Positions 16,772 through 25,231 of a stretch of 64,000 nt of DNA are shown one piece after another. Every line of letters begins with the position of its first letter. Position 1 is the stretch's first letter. The notes under the pieces are model-generated. The model was not told where the DNA came from and searched no databases. It was given only the letters and a program-made list of their open reading frames with translations. A program made the translations under genes and the position numbers. The stretch is from Halobaculum rubrum (lineage in GTDB: Archaea > Halobacteriota > Halobacteria > Halobacteriales > Haloferacaceae). The stretch covers positions 1,488,001-1,552,000 of the forward strand of contig NZ_CP082284.1 of the NCBI RefSeq assembly GCF_019880225.1, written 5' to 3'.

Positions 16772-18760
16772 ATGAGCGACGCGGAAGACGACCACGGCGA
16801 CTTCTCCTCGATACGCGAGTCCGTGGACGGCAATCCGATGACGGGCTTGCTCCGGTACTGCGTGCCGTACTGGCCTCGGCTGTCGGTGGGGCTGGTGGCG
16901 GCGATCACCACCCGGCTCGCCCGGCTGCTCCCCTCGCTGTTGGTCGCGGCGGCCATCGACCGCGTCATCCTCGGGAGCGGCGAGCCGGGGCTGCTCGCGC
17001 AGGCGGGCCTGCTGCCGGGCGGCACCATCGCGGGCGACGCCGCACGGTTAGCGTTCCTCCAGCGCCTCGTCGTCATCGCGGCGCTGGCGTACCTGATCCG
17101 ATCGGTGACGCGGTTCGCCTCGCGGTACCTGTTCCAGTCGACGGCCCAGAAGGTGCAACGGGACCTCCGGAACGACACGTACGACCACATGCAGCACCTC
17201 TCGCTGGGCTTCTTCGCGGACCACCAGACCGGCGCGATGATGTCGGTGCTCAACCAGGACGTGAACCGCCTGGAGCAGTTCCTCAACACGGAGATACGAC
17301 AGGGGATCCGCGTCGTCGCGACCGTCGGGGGCATCGCGGCGATCATGTACACCTACTCGCCGAAGCTCGCGCTCGTGGCGCTGGCGCCGGTGCCGATCAT
17401 CGGTCTCGCCTCCAGTCGCTTCCTCACGTGGATCGAGCCGAAGTATCGCGGCATCCGCGAGACGGTCTCGCGTCTCAACTCCCGGCTGGAGAACAACATC
17501 GGCGGCGCCCGCGTGATCAAGGCGTTCAACCGCCACGACTTCGAGTTCGACCGCGTCGCCGCCCAAAGCGAGCGCTACCACGACGAGAAGGTGGAGGCGA
17601 TCCGCGCCCGCCGGGCGTTCTTCTCTGGGCTCCGACTGCTCACCGGCGTCGTCTTCGTCGCCATCCTCTGGATCGCCGGCAGCGACATCATCCGCCACGG
17701 CCTCGGCAACACCGACCCCGCGACGCTCACCGCCGGCTCGGTCGCGCTGTTCTTCCTCCTGCTGCGCCGGCTGTACTCCCCGATGCGCCGCGTCGGCAAG
17801 ACCGCGAACAAGTACCAGCTCGCCAAGTCCAGCGCCGAGCGCGTGTTCGGCCTGCTCGGCTACGATCCCGAAGTGACCTCGCCCGAGAACCCCTACGTCC
17901 CCCAGTCGGTCGAGGGCCGGGTCACCTTCGACGAGGTGCGGTTCGGCTACACCGACGACGAGGAGGTCATCTCCGGCATCGATCTGGACGTGGAGCCGGG
18001 CGAGACAGTCGGCCTCGCGGGCACCACCGGCGCCGGGAAGTCGACCCTTCTCAAGCTCATTCCCCGCTTTTACGACGTGGATTCGGGCGCCGTCGAGGTC
18101 GACGGCGTCGACGTGCGCGAGTACGACCTCACGGAGCTCCGCGAGCACGTCGGCATCGTCGAGCAGAACCCCTACATGTTCTCGGGGACCGCCGCCGAGA
18201 ACATCGGTTACGGCGACCTCTCGGCGCTGGACGAGGGCAGCGAGGCCGCCGACGGCGACGCCGAGACCGGCACGGACGTCGGCGGCACCGACACCGCCGA
18301 CGACGCCGGCCCGAGCGAACGCATCGTCGAGGCGGCGAAGGCAGCGGAGGCCCACGAGTTCATCACGGACCTCCCGCACGGCTACGACACCCAGATCGGC
18401 GAGCGCGGTGTGAAGCTCTCCGGCGGCCAACGCCAGCGCATCGCCATCGCGCGCGCCCTGCTGAACGACCCGGAGATCATCGTTCTCGACGAGGCGACCT
18501 CGGACGTCGACACGGAGACGGAGGAGCTGATCCAGCGCAGCCTCCGCCGGCTCATCGCCGACCGGACCGCGTTCGTCATCGCCCATCGGCTGTCGACCAT
18601 CCGCGACGCCGACCGCGTCGTCGTCATGGAGGAGGGCCGCGTCGCCGAGCAGGGCACCCACGACGACCTCGTCGCCGCCGACGGCGACTACGCGGCCCTG
18701 TGGGCGCGGCAGGCGGGCGAAGACGAGGAGACGGAGGCGTTGGCGGCGGCCGACGATTAA
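16772..18760 (+). CDS. ABC exporter, fused membrane and ATPase domains
   Basis: A 662-residue half-transporter of the type IV (ABCB/MsbA-like) exporters. The N-terminal ~340 residues hold six predicted membrane helices. The ATPase domain has Walker A GTTGAGKSTL near 417-426, the Q-loop in IVEQNPYMFSGT near 465, the signature LSGGQRQRIAIARALL near 549, Walker B IIVLDEATSDVD near 570 and the H-loop FVIAHRLSTIRDADRVV near 605. An Asp/Gly/Thr-rich insert of about 28 residues (roughly 488-515) sits between the Q-loop and the signature, in the helical subdomain. It would work as a dimer. The substrate is unknown; lipid or drug export is typical. ATG 16772 follows the TATA-like cctttgtatc by about 26 bases. 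Confidence 0.9.
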   Translation: MSDAEDDHGDFSSIRESVDGNPMTGLLRYCVPYWPRLSVGLVAAITTRLARLLPSLLVAAAIDRVILGSGEPGLLAQAGLLPGGTIAGDAARLAFLQRLVVIAALAYLIRSVTRFASRYLFQSTAQKVQRDLRNDTYDHMQHLSLGFFADHQTGAMMSVLNQDVNRLEQFLNTEIRQGIRVVATVGGIAAIMYTYSPKLALVALAPVPIIGLASSRFLTWIEPKYRGIRETVSRLNSRLENNIGGARVIKAFNRHDFEFDRVAAQSERYHDEKVEAIRARRAFFSGLRLLTGVVFVAILWIAGSDIIRHGLGNTDPATLTAGSVALFFLLLRRLYSPMRRVGKTANKYQLAKSSAERVFGLLGYDPEVTSPENPYVPQSVEGRVTFDEVRFGYTDDEEVISGIDLDVEPGETVGLAGTTGAGKSTLLKLIPRFYDVDSGAVEVDGVDVREYDLTELREHVGIVEQNPYMFSGTAAENIGYGDLSALDEGSEAADGDAETGTDVGGTDTADDAGPSERIVEAAKAAEAHEFITDLPHGYDTQIGERGVKLSGGQRQRIAIARALLNDPEIIVLDEATSDVDTETEELIQRSLRRLIADRTAFVIAHRLSTIRDADRVVVMEEGRVAEQGTHDDLVAADGDYAALWARQAGEDEETEALAAADD

Positions 18761-19130
18761 GCCGAGGTCGGCCGAAGTCCTCGTGAGCGGAGTCGTTCGA
18801 AAGGCGCGACGCGCCTTTCGTGATGCCGTCAGGTCCGACGGATCTGACTGCTGACCAGACGTCTCCGGCGTCTGGTAATGACGAGACGGCTTCGCCGTCT
18901 CGAACCACGAACGAGGGCACGCGAGACGAGCGGAGCGAGTCTCGCGGAGGGGGACCTCGGCAGAACGGCGTTCACAAATCGCTGCGCGATCTGTGTGCTC
19001 ACGACACCGCAGGTCTCGTGAACGGCGTACGTCCCCACGGAGCCGGAACACGAATGGCCGGAGACACTGCCTCGCACGCGCGCCCGCGCTCGCCCGAGGG
19101 TATTTCCGGCTCGCAGCCGTGTCTCCCTTC
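18761..19130. other. 370-bp non-coding region between ABC exporter and P450 genes
   Basis: I find no gene here. From 18798 to 19020 it is filled by a run of consecutive short inverted repeats (see separate entry). The last 110 bases hold the P450 promoter, with gggtatttcc at 19099-19108 as the likely TATA region 23-32 bases before the ATG at 19131. Confidence 0.7.
18798..19020. repeat. Cluster of seven short hairpins
   Basis: Seven inverted repeats follow one another. 18798-18820: 11-base arms CGAAAGGCGCG and CGCGCCTTTCG around one A. 18829-18847: arms TCAGGTCC and GGATCTGA (one G-U pair), 3-base loop. 18855-18875: arms CCAGACG and CGTCTGG, 7-base loop. 18882-18902: arms CGAGACGGC and GCCGTCTCG, loop TTC. 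18920-18946: arms CGCGAGAC and GTCTCGCG, loop GAGCGGAGCGA. 18973-18995: arms CACAAATCG and CGATCTGTG with one mismatch. 19000-19020: arms CACGA and TCGTG. The stems differ from each other, so this is not one repeat copied in tandem. Possible roles include 3'-end formation of the exporter mRNA, protein binding, or remains of mobile palindromes. Confidence 0.75.
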
Positions 19131-20483
19131 ATGAGTACACGACCCCCGGGTCCCCGCGGCGAACCCCTGCTCGGCAACGGCCGGCGGTACGCCCGGGACC
19201 CGTTCGCGTTCATGACCGCCGTCGCCGACGCGTACGGCGACGTCGTCCGCCTCGATCTGGGTCCGCGGGAGACGTACATGCTCACGAACCCCCGCGACGT
19301 CGAGCGCGTGCTCGTCTCCGAGTGGGCGGCGTTCGGCAAGCCGGCCCTCGACGACGCCGTCGACGACCTGCTCGGCGACGGCCTCCTCATGAGCGGGGGC
19401 GACCGGTGGCAACGCCAGCGCGACCTCGCCAATCCCGCCTTCCACGCGCGCCGTATCGCGGGCCTCGACGACGCGATCGTCGGCCACACGGAGGAGGCGA
19501 TGGCCGGCTGGAGCGACGGCGACCGGGTCGACGTACAGCTCGAGCTCGCCCGGCTCACCGTCCGGGTCATCGTCACCGCGATGTTCGGCACCGACATCAC
19601 CGAAGAGCGGGTTCGAACCGTCCAGGAGAACCTCGAGCCGCTCGGCCAGCGGTTCGAGCCGGATCCGATGCGCGCGGTGATCCCCGACTGGGCGCCCACC
19701 CGGGAGAACCGCCAGTTCCACGACGCCGTCGCGACGCTGGAGGGGGTCATCGACGACCTCGTCGCGCGCCGGCGCGGCACCGAGGAGACCGCCCCCGACC
19801 CCGCCGGCGACGCCGTCGACTCGCCGATGCCGATGGACCTCCTCTCCATCCTGCTTCGCGCGCACAACCGGGGTGAGCAGAGCGATCAGGACCTGCGCGA
19901 CGAGTTGATGACGATGTTGCTGGCGGGCCACGACACGACCGCGCTCGCGCTCACGTACACCTTCTACCTCCTCTCGCAACACCCCGATGCGAAGGCGCGC
20001 TTCCGGCGCGAGGTCGACGCCCTCGACGGCGCTCCGACGGCCGAGGACGTGCGCGGGCTCGAGTTCACCGACCGCGTGCTCTCGGAGGCGATGCGGCTGT
20101 ACCCGCCCGTCTACACGCTGTTCCGCGAGTCGAAGGTCGATACCCGGATCGCCGGCTACCGGATCCCCGAGGGGTCGCTGATCATGCTTCCGCAGTGGGT
20201 GATCCACCGCTCCGACCGGTGGTACGACGACCCGCTGGCGTTCGACCCCGACCGCTGGGCGCCCGATCGAGCCCGTGAGCGCCCGCGATTCGCGTACTAC
20301 CCGTTCGGCGCCGGCCCCCGCCACTGCATCGGCAAGCAGTTCTCGCTGTTGGAGGCGAAGCTCATCCTCGCGACGGTCGGGCGCGCGTTCGACTTCGAGT
20401 ACGAGGGTCCCGACCTGGATCTGCGCGGGTCGCTGACGATGCATCCCGGTCACCCGATGCCGCTGCGACTCTCCGAGCGCTGA
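19131..20483 (+). CDS. Cytochrome P450
   Basis: A 450-residue cytochrome P450, a heme-thiolate monooxygenase. The oxygen-activating I-helix AGHDTT is at residues 265-270, with Thr for proton delivery. The ExxR motif is in SEAMRLYPPVYTLFRES near 317. The heme-binding loop FGAGPRHCIG places the proximal ligand at Cys399. The N-terminus starts with a proline-rich PPGPRGEPLLGNGRRYARDP and has no membrane anchor, so it is soluble. The CYP102/CYP4-like spacing suggests a fatty-acid or terpenoid substrate, but this is a guess. No ferredoxin or reductase gene is adjacent. ATG 19131 is chosen because it starts the conserved proline-rich segment. Confidence 0.92.
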   Translation: MSTRPPGPRGEPLLGNGRRYARDPFAFMTAVADAYGDVVRLDLGPRETYMLTNPRDVERVLVSEWAAFGKPALDDAVDDLLGDGLLMSGGDRWQRQRDLANPAFHARRIAGLDDAIVGHTEEAMAGWSDGDRVDVQLELARLTVRVIVTAMFGTDITEERVRTVQENLEPLGQRFEPDPMRAVIPDWAPTRENRQFHDAVATLEGVIDDLVARRRGTEETAPDPAGDAVDSPMPMDLLSILLRAHNRGEQSDQDLRDELMTMLLAGHDTTALALTYTFYLLSQHPDAKARFRREVDALDGAPTAEDVRGLEFTDRVLSEAMRLYPPVYTLFRESKVDTRIAGYRIPEGSLIMLPQWVIHRSDRWYDDPLAFDPDRWAPDRARERPRFAYYPFGAGPRHCIGKQFSLLEAKLILATVGRAFDFEYEGPDLDLRGSLTMHPGHPMPLRLSER

Positions 20484-20509
20484 AAAGGGGACGGACGCTC
20501 GCCCCCGAC

Positions 20510-21088
20510 TCACCCCCGAAGCGGCACCCGCGCGGCGATCTCCTTGTACTCGCGCGTCCAGACGCCCAGTTCGTCGACCGTCCAGCGCACGTCCTCGAGC
20601 TCGCGATCGCGCAGATACGCGATCGCATCTCCGGGGTCGCTCACCCCGTCCCACCCCCGCGCGAGCGTGACGTGGGGCACGTAGTCCGCCTGCTCCAGTC
20701 CCTCGACCGGGCCGAACTCTCGGACGAGCCGGTCGTGGATCGCCCGCAGCGGGTCCGCCCCGCCGTCGCCGACGCCGCTGCCGTCGCCGGTTCCGTCGGT
20801 ACCCGCGGCCACCGCCTCGACCCCGAGGTAGACGACCGGTGCGTCTCCCAACGGGGGATCCTCGAACGCGTCGACGCCGGTCACGCGAACCTCGAACGGC
20901 GCGACGCCGCGGAGGGCGGGGCGGAGGCGCTCACGGATCCGATGGAGGTCGTTCAGGTCGCGGCCGTCGAGGCGCTTCACCACGAGCGTGTGTCGGTCGC
21001 GGATCGACGCGAACTCGGTGAGATCGGGTTCCAGCGACGCGGCGAGCCGCTGGACCGCCCAGGGGACGGGGACGTTGACGCTGTACAC
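20510..21088 (-). CDS. 2'-5' RNA ligase family (2H phosphoesterase) protein
   Basis: A 192-residue 2H phosphoesterase superfamily protein. The two catalytic histidine motifs are present: RHTLVVKRL near residue 37 and PHVTLARG near residue 150. Family members ligate or hydrolyse 2'-5' or 2',3'-cyclic phosphodiester bonds in RNA (ThpR/LigT type). A Gly/Asp-rich loop of about 20 residues (TDGTGDGSGVGDGGADP) interrupts the fold near residue 108. The start is a GTG at 21088, five bases after the stop of the small membrane-protein gene, so the two appear to form an operon. The P450 gene converges on its 3' end with 26 bases between stops. Confidence 0.88.
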   Translation of the reverse strand: MYSVNVPVPWAVQRLAASLEPDLTEFASIRDRHTLVVKRLDGRDLNDLHRIRERLRPALRGVAPFEVRVTGVDAFEDPPLGDAPVVYLGVEAVAAGTDGTGDGSGVGDGGADPLRAIHDRLVREFGPVEGLEQADYVPHVTLARGWDGVSDPGDAIAYLRDRELEDVRWTVDELGVWTREYKEIAARVPLRG

Positions 21089-21093
21089 GTCGC

Positions 21094-21276
21094 TCAGAGG
21101 TTGTCGGTCAGCCACAGGACGATGAGCACGACGATGACGATCCCGATGACCCCCTTCAGCGGCCCGGCGACCAGTCCGAGTGCGAACCCGAGCACCCCCG
21201 TGACGATCTCGACGATGAGCCAGACTACCACGAGCAGCAACACGATCTTCAGCAGATCCTCCACGTCGAGTTGCAT
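21094..21276 (-). CDS. Small two-helix membrane protein
   Basis: A 60-residue protein that is almost entirely hydrophobic after MQLDVEDLLK. Two membrane helices are predicted, roughly residues 10-33 and 40-57. Haloarchaeal homologues are carried under a DUF (possibly DUF7554, from memory), with no known function. It sits five bases upstream of the 2'-5' RNA ligase family gene in the same operon and is divergent from the membrane winged-helix gene at 21338, so the 60 bases between carry promoters for both directions. Confidence 0.8.
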   Translation of the reverse strand: MQLDVEDLLKIVLLLVVVWLIVEIVTGVLGFALGLVAGPLKGVIGIVIVVLIVLWLTDNL

Positions 21277-21337
21277 ACTCCCGGTTGACTCGCCGCCGAC
21301 GAAAACCGTTTTGGGCGCCCCGGCGGTGGAAGTGGGT

Positions 21338-22639
21338 ATGCGACGCCCCGCCGCGGCCATCGCGCTCGCGTTTCTCCTCGCGCTCGCCGGGGTCACCCCG
21401 GCGCTCGCGGCCGCGACGGCGTCCGGCGCCGGTTTCTCCCCCGCCACTGCTTCCCCGTCCGCCGCTGTCACTCCTCCCGCCGCGCTCGACTCCGCCGCCG
21501 CGTCCCCGACCGACCTCGGCGACGGGTTCGCCCAGACCGGCGACATCGCCGCCGACACCGTCGTCCTCCGGGCGGAGATCGCTCCCGACGGGGACGCCCG
21601 GTGGCGTATCGCGTACCGGATCGAGTTGAGCGACGAGAACAGGACCGCGGCGTTCGAGAGCCTCCAGGCTGACATTCGCGAGAACACGTCCGCGTACGTC
21701 GCCCGCTTCGAAGGTCGGATGGGAACGACCGTCGCGGCCGCCGAGAACGCCACCGGACGGGAGATGGCCGCCTCGAACTTCTCGGTGACCGCCCAGCGCA
21801 ACCCCTTCCCGACCAGCACCGACTACGGCGTCGTCGCCTACACGTTCACCTGGGAGGGGTTCGCCGCGACCCAAGGGCAGCGCGTCGTCGCCGGCGACGC
21901 GTTAGCCGGCTTATACCTCGACTCGGGGACCGTTCTCACGATCGCGTGGCCCGAGGAGTACGACGCCCGCTCGGTGTCGCCGCCGGCGGACCAGCGCTCG
22001 GAGACGGCCGTGACGTGGCGCGGCGAACGAAACTTCGGGCCGGACCAACCCCGCGTGACGGTCGCTCCGGCGTCGGCGCTGCCGGTTCGTCCCGTCTACC
22101 TCGCGGCCGCGGCGGTCGTGCTGGCGGGCATCGCCGGCGCCGTCCTCCTCCGTCGCCGCGGGGACCTCCCGATCGGCGCCGGCGACGACCTCGGGTCGCT
22201 CGCGAGCGATGAGAGAGACGCCGCGGCGACGGACGGCGCTGCGGACGACGACCGGAGTGCGGGCGGCTCGACCCGGGACGCGGACGACTCGGCGTCCGTC
22301 GAAGGGGACGCCGACGACGCCGAGGGGGTCGCGGTCGACGAATCCGCTGCGGGAGCCGCCGCCGCCGACGCCACGACTCCACCGGACGAACTCCTCAGCC
22401 CCCACGAGCGGGTGCTCCGGCTCGTGACGGACAACGGCGGGCGGATGAAACAGGCGGACGTGACCGACGCGCTCGACTGGAGCGCGGCCCGGACCAGCCA
22501 GGTCGTGGGGGACCTGCGCGACGAGGGTGACATCGAGAGCTTCCGGCTCGGGCGCGAGAACGTTCTCCGCATCCCGGACGCGGACGACGAACCCCACCCC
22601 GGGGAGACGGACCCCGGCGGCGACGAACCGGGCGAGTGA
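21338..22639 (+). CDS. Membrane-anchored winged-helix protein with extracellular domain
   Basis: A 433-residue protein. Residues 1-25 are a Sec signal peptide. The extracellular domain, about 60-245, has beta-rich text (RWRIAYRIELSDENRTAAFE, then FTVTW-like strands) and several Asn-x-Ser/Thr sites. A single membrane helix (PVYLAAAAVVLAGIAGAVLL) lies near 248-268, followed by RRR. A cytoplasmic, strongly acidic linker of about 75 residues precedes a C-terminal winged helix (LSPHERVLRLVTDNGGRMKQ, then AARTSQVVGDLRDEGDIESF and LGRENVLRI). It looks like a one-component regulator tethered in the membrane. It resembles the DUF7345/DUF7343 haloarchaeal type from memory. ATG 21338 starts the signal peptide. 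Confidence 0.85.
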   Translation: MRRPAAAIALAFLLALAGVTPALAAATASGAGFSPATASPSAAVTPPAALDSAAASPTDLGDGFAQTGDIAADTVVLRAEIAPDGDARWRIAYRIELSDENRTAAFESLQADIRENTSAYVARFEGRMGTTVAAAENATGREMAASNFSVTAQRNPFPTSTDYGVVAYTFTWEGFAATQGQRVVAGDALAGLYLDSGTVLTIAWPEEYDARSVSPPADQRSETAVTWRGERNFGPDQPRVTVAPASALPVRPVYLAAAAVVLAGIAGAVLLRRRGDLPIGAGDDLGSLASDERDAAATDGAADDDRSAGGSTRDADDSASVEGDADDAEGVAVDESAAGAAAADATTPPDELLSPHERVLRLVTDNGGRMKQADVTDALDWSAARTSQVVGDLRDEGDIESFRLGRENVLRIPDADDEPHPGETDPGGDEPGE

Positions 22640-22680
22640 CGGATCGCCCGGGTCCGCGAAGAACTGCCGGACTGCGGCGA

Positions 22681-22696
22681 CTTAACGTCGCTTAAG
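22681..22696. promoter_or_regulatory. Candidate operator CTTAA-N6-TTAAG
   Basis: An inverted repeat with perfect five-base arms CTTAA and TTAAG separated by six bases (CGTCGC). It lies 41 bases after the membrane winged-helix gene and about 62 bases before the next ATG, upstream of the likely TATA region (tattag, 22729-22734). Position and symmetry suit a dimeric regulator site, but this is unproven. Confidence 0.35.
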
Positions 22697-22757
22697 CGGG
22701 GTGAATCCGAGGCGAGCGAGTGGACGGTATTAGTGGGTGGACCCCGTTGCCGAAGAC

Positions 22758-23882
22758 ATGAGTCGGACCACCGTGCTCCTGATGGCCGCACTGCTCGTCG
22801 CGGCGGGGGTTCCCGCGACGGCCGCGTTCGCACAGGAGTCGTCGAGTGAGCGGCCGGGGGCGACGTTCGCCGGCGTCGTGGGGGTGCAGGGGGCGGAGGT
22901 CGAGGGCGAGATCGCTCAGCGATCGCTCGATCGGCGCCTCGCCGACGCGGAGTCGAACGCCTCGAAGGCGGCCGTCGTCGCCGGAGAGACTGAGGACGTC
23001 CGCCGACAGCTCTCGGACCTCCGCGAGCGCCGCGAGACGCTGGACCAGCGGTACGAGTCCGGCGAGATCACCCGCGGCGAGTACCGCTCCAGGCTCGCAC
23101 AGATCGGCGCCCAGATCCGAACGCTCGAACGCCGCCTGAACGCCACCGCCGCGGCCGCCGAGGGGATCCCCGAGGAGACGCTGCGCGAGCGCGGCGTGAA
23201 CGCCTCCGCGATCGACGAACTGCGACGGAACGCCTCGGAGATGTCCGGTGGCGAGGTCGCCGAGGCCGCGCGTGGCATCGGCGGCGCCGATACCGGACAG
23301 GGACTCGCCGGCGACCCGGGCCCGCCTGAGAACGCCGGGCCGCCGAGCGACGCCGGCCCGCCGGGAAACTCCGGCAACGGAACCGGCGGTCCGCCCGCAG
23401 ACGCCGGGCCGAACGACGACGAAGACGGGGAGGACCGCGGCGAGGGCGCCGCCGGTCCACTCAACGACGACCGCGGGAACGCGAACCGAACCACAGGCGC
23501 CGGCGCGGGCGCCGAGAACGGGACCGACGGGAGCCCGCCGGGTGCCCGGGGCGACACGAACGGGTCCGACGACGACCGCGGCAACGCCGGCGACGCCGCC
23601 GACGGCGCGAACGGGTCGGAGAACGCAAGCGACGGGTCCGCCGGGAGCGCAGATACCGGGAACGCCCCCGGCGACGCGGGCGACGGGACCGGCTCCGAGA
23701 ACGCCGATACCGGGAGCGGGTCGGAGAAGGCGGGCGACGGGAACGGCTCCGGGGACGCGAGCGACGGGAACCGGGGGAACGGAACCGGCTCCGCCGACGA
23801 CGGCGCCGCGACCCCGACCGAGACGCCCGAGGACGGCGGCGCCCGTCGCCTGGGCGACGGGCGGTATCTCACGATTCGGTGA
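22758..23882 (+). CDS. Secreted coiled-coil and low-complexity protein
   Basis: A 374-residue secreted protein. It has a Sec signal peptide (about 1-24). A helical region, about 45-150, is rich in Arg/Glu/Leu heptads (RRQLSDLRERRETLDQRYES), suggesting a coiled coil. From about 175 on the protein is Gly/Asn/Asp/Ala-rich and disordered with repeated Asn-Gly-Ser/Thr glycosylation sites. There is no membrane anchor or CTERM helix at the end. It resembles haloarchaeal DUF7096 proteins from memory; function unknown. ATG 22758 is favoured over a GTG 21 bases upstream because a TATA-like tattag lies 24-29 bases before it. It follows the membrane-anchored winged-helix gene, and the two may act together. 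Confidence 0.8.
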   Translation: MSRTTVLLMAALLVAAGVPATAAFAQESSSERPGATFAGVVGVQGAEVEGEIAQRSLDRRLADAESNASKAAVVAGETEDVRRQLSDLRERRETLDQRYESGEITRGEYRSRLAQIGAQIRTLERRLNATAAAAEGIPEETLRERGVNASAIDELRRNASEMSGGEVAEAARGIGGADTGQGLAGDPGPPENAGPPSDAGPPGNSGNGTGGPPADAGPNDDEDGEDRGEGAAGPLNDDRGNANRTTGAGAGAENGTDGSPPGARGDTNGSDDDRGNAGDAADGANGSENASDGSAGSADTGNAPGDAGDGTGSENADTGSGSEKAGDGNGSGDASDGNRGNGTGSADDGAATPTETPEDGGARRLGDGRYLTIR

Positions 23883-23984
23883 GATCCTCCACCCCGGCGC
23901 CGACTCCCTCCCGACCGTCGGGATCGACCCGACGCCGTTCGGTTCTACGAAACCTGTAAGTAGCCTGTCGTCCAACTCGAAGGC

Positions 23985-25136
23985 ATGAACGACGCCGGCG
24001 GTCGGTTCTTTCGAACCTTGGGTCGCATGAGCGCCGGCGAGGTCGGTCTCCCGGACCTGCTCCCCGACGACGGCCGGTTTCAGATCGGCCTCGGCGTCGT
24101 GCTCGCCGTCCTCGCGTGGATCCTCCTCCCGACGATGTACGCCGTCGGGGGGATGGTGCTCGTCCTCGCGCTGGTCACGCTGCTGTCGACCGTCGAGATC
24201 GTCCAGGCCTACGAGCAGCGCGCGCTCACCGTGCTCGGCTCCTTCCGCGGGCTCCTCGACCCCGGGATCCACCTGGTCCCCCCATTCGTCTCCCGGACCT
24301 ACCGGTTCGACAGGCGCGTCCAGACGATCGACGTGCCGACCCAGGAGGCGATCACCCGCGACAACTCGCCGGTCACCGCCGACGCGGTCGTGTACATCCG
24401 CGTCGTCGACGCAGAACGGTCGTTCCTCAACGTGGAAGACTACCGTCGGGCGACCGCGCTGCTCGCGCAGACCTCCCTCCGGGCGGTCATCGGCGACATG
24501 GAACTCGACGAGACGCTCTCGCGGCGCGAGGAGATCAACCGCCGGATCCGGACGAGCCTGCAGGGGCCGACTGACGACTGGGGCGTCGACGTCGAGATGG
24601 TGGAGGTGAAGGAGGTGTTGCCCACGCGGGGCGTCCTCGACGCCATGGAGGAGCAGACCTCCGCTGAGCGCCGCCGCCGCGCCATGATCCTGGAGGCGCA
24701 GGGCGAGCGCCGCGCCGCCGTCGAGTCCGCCGAGGGCGAGCGGACGGCGAACGTCCTCTCCGCGCAAGGCGAGAAGGTCGCCTCGGTGCTGGAGGCACAG
24801 GGCGACGCCATCTCCACCGTCCTGCGCGCCCGGTCCGCCGAGTCGATGGGCGAGCGCGCCATCGTCGACAAGGGAATGGAGACGCTGGCGTCCATCGGAC
24901 AGGGCGAGTCCACCACCTTCGTCATCCCGCAGGAGCTGACGAGCCTGCTGGGTCGCTACGGCCAACAGCTCTCGGGGTCGGACGTGCAGAACTCGGCGGC
25001 GCTCGACTCCCTGGAGTTCGACGACGACGAGCGGGAGCTGCTCGGGCTGGACTCCGTCGCAGAGATGCTCGAACCGGAGGCCGAGCGCGGCGCGGAGACG
25101 GCCCCGGAGTGGGAGTCGACCTACGAGGGGGAGTGA
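23985..25136 (+). CDS. SPFH/band 7 (stomatin/prohibitin-like) membrane protein
   Basis: A 383-residue SPFH-domain protein. Two membrane segments lie near residues 35-70. The band 7 domain follows, with VPPFVSRTYRFDRRVQTIDV near 102, then TADAVVYIRVVDAERSF near 128 and VKEVLPTRGVLDAM near 205. A long coiled-coil helix spans about 220-300 (ERRRRAMILEAQGERRAAVE and following). The tail is acidic. Such proteins oligomerise on membranes and often hold proteases or organise lipid domains. The usual partner gene, nfeD, is not next to it. The NMD3 gene begins 95 bases downstream on the same strand but has its own TATA-like box. Confidence 0.92.
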   Translation: MNDAGGRFFRTLGRMSAGEVGLPDLLPDDGRFQIGLGVVLAVLAWILLPTMYAVGGMVLVLALVTLLSTVEIVQAYEQRALTVLGSFRGLLDPGIHLVPPFVSRTYRFDRRVQTIDVPTQEAITRDNSPVTADAVVYIRVVDAERSFLNVEDYRRATALLAQTSLRAVIGDMELDETLSRREEINRRIRTSLQGPTDDWGVDVEMVEVKEVLPTRGVLDAMEEQTSAERRRRAMILEAQGERRAAVESAEGERTANVLSAQGEKVASVLEAQGDAISTVLRARSAESMGERAIVDKGMETLASIGQGESTTFVIPQELTSLLGRYGQQLSGSDVQNSAALDSLEFDDDERELLGLDSVAEMLEPEAERGAETAPEWESTYEGE

Positions 25137-25200
25137 CGGGGTCGGGAGCTCGCCCGGACGTGCCCCGCCCGCGGCGGGGCCCGGAGCGCCAGTCGCGCCG

Positions 25201-25206
25201 CTTAAC
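25201..25206 (+). promoter_or_regulatory. TATA-like box of the NMD3 gene
   Basis: CTTAAC at 25201-25206 is 26-31 bases before the ATG at 25232, as expected for a leaderless transcript. Confidence 0.5.
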
Positions 25207-25231
25207 CGGCTCTGTCGACAACTGCGGAGCA

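Noticed and set aside
17048-19867. A 939-codon open frame on the minus strand across the ABC exporter and P450 genes
   Set aside because: It is antisense to genes with full conserved motifs, has Arg/Ala/Gly-biased composition typical of shadows in GC-rich DNA, and shows no domain.
23280-23850. A tandem repeat or mobile element in the Gly/Asn/Asp-rich tail of the secreted coiled-coil protein
   Set aside because: The units are irregular and the codons follow one continuous frame, so this is low-complexity coding sequence.
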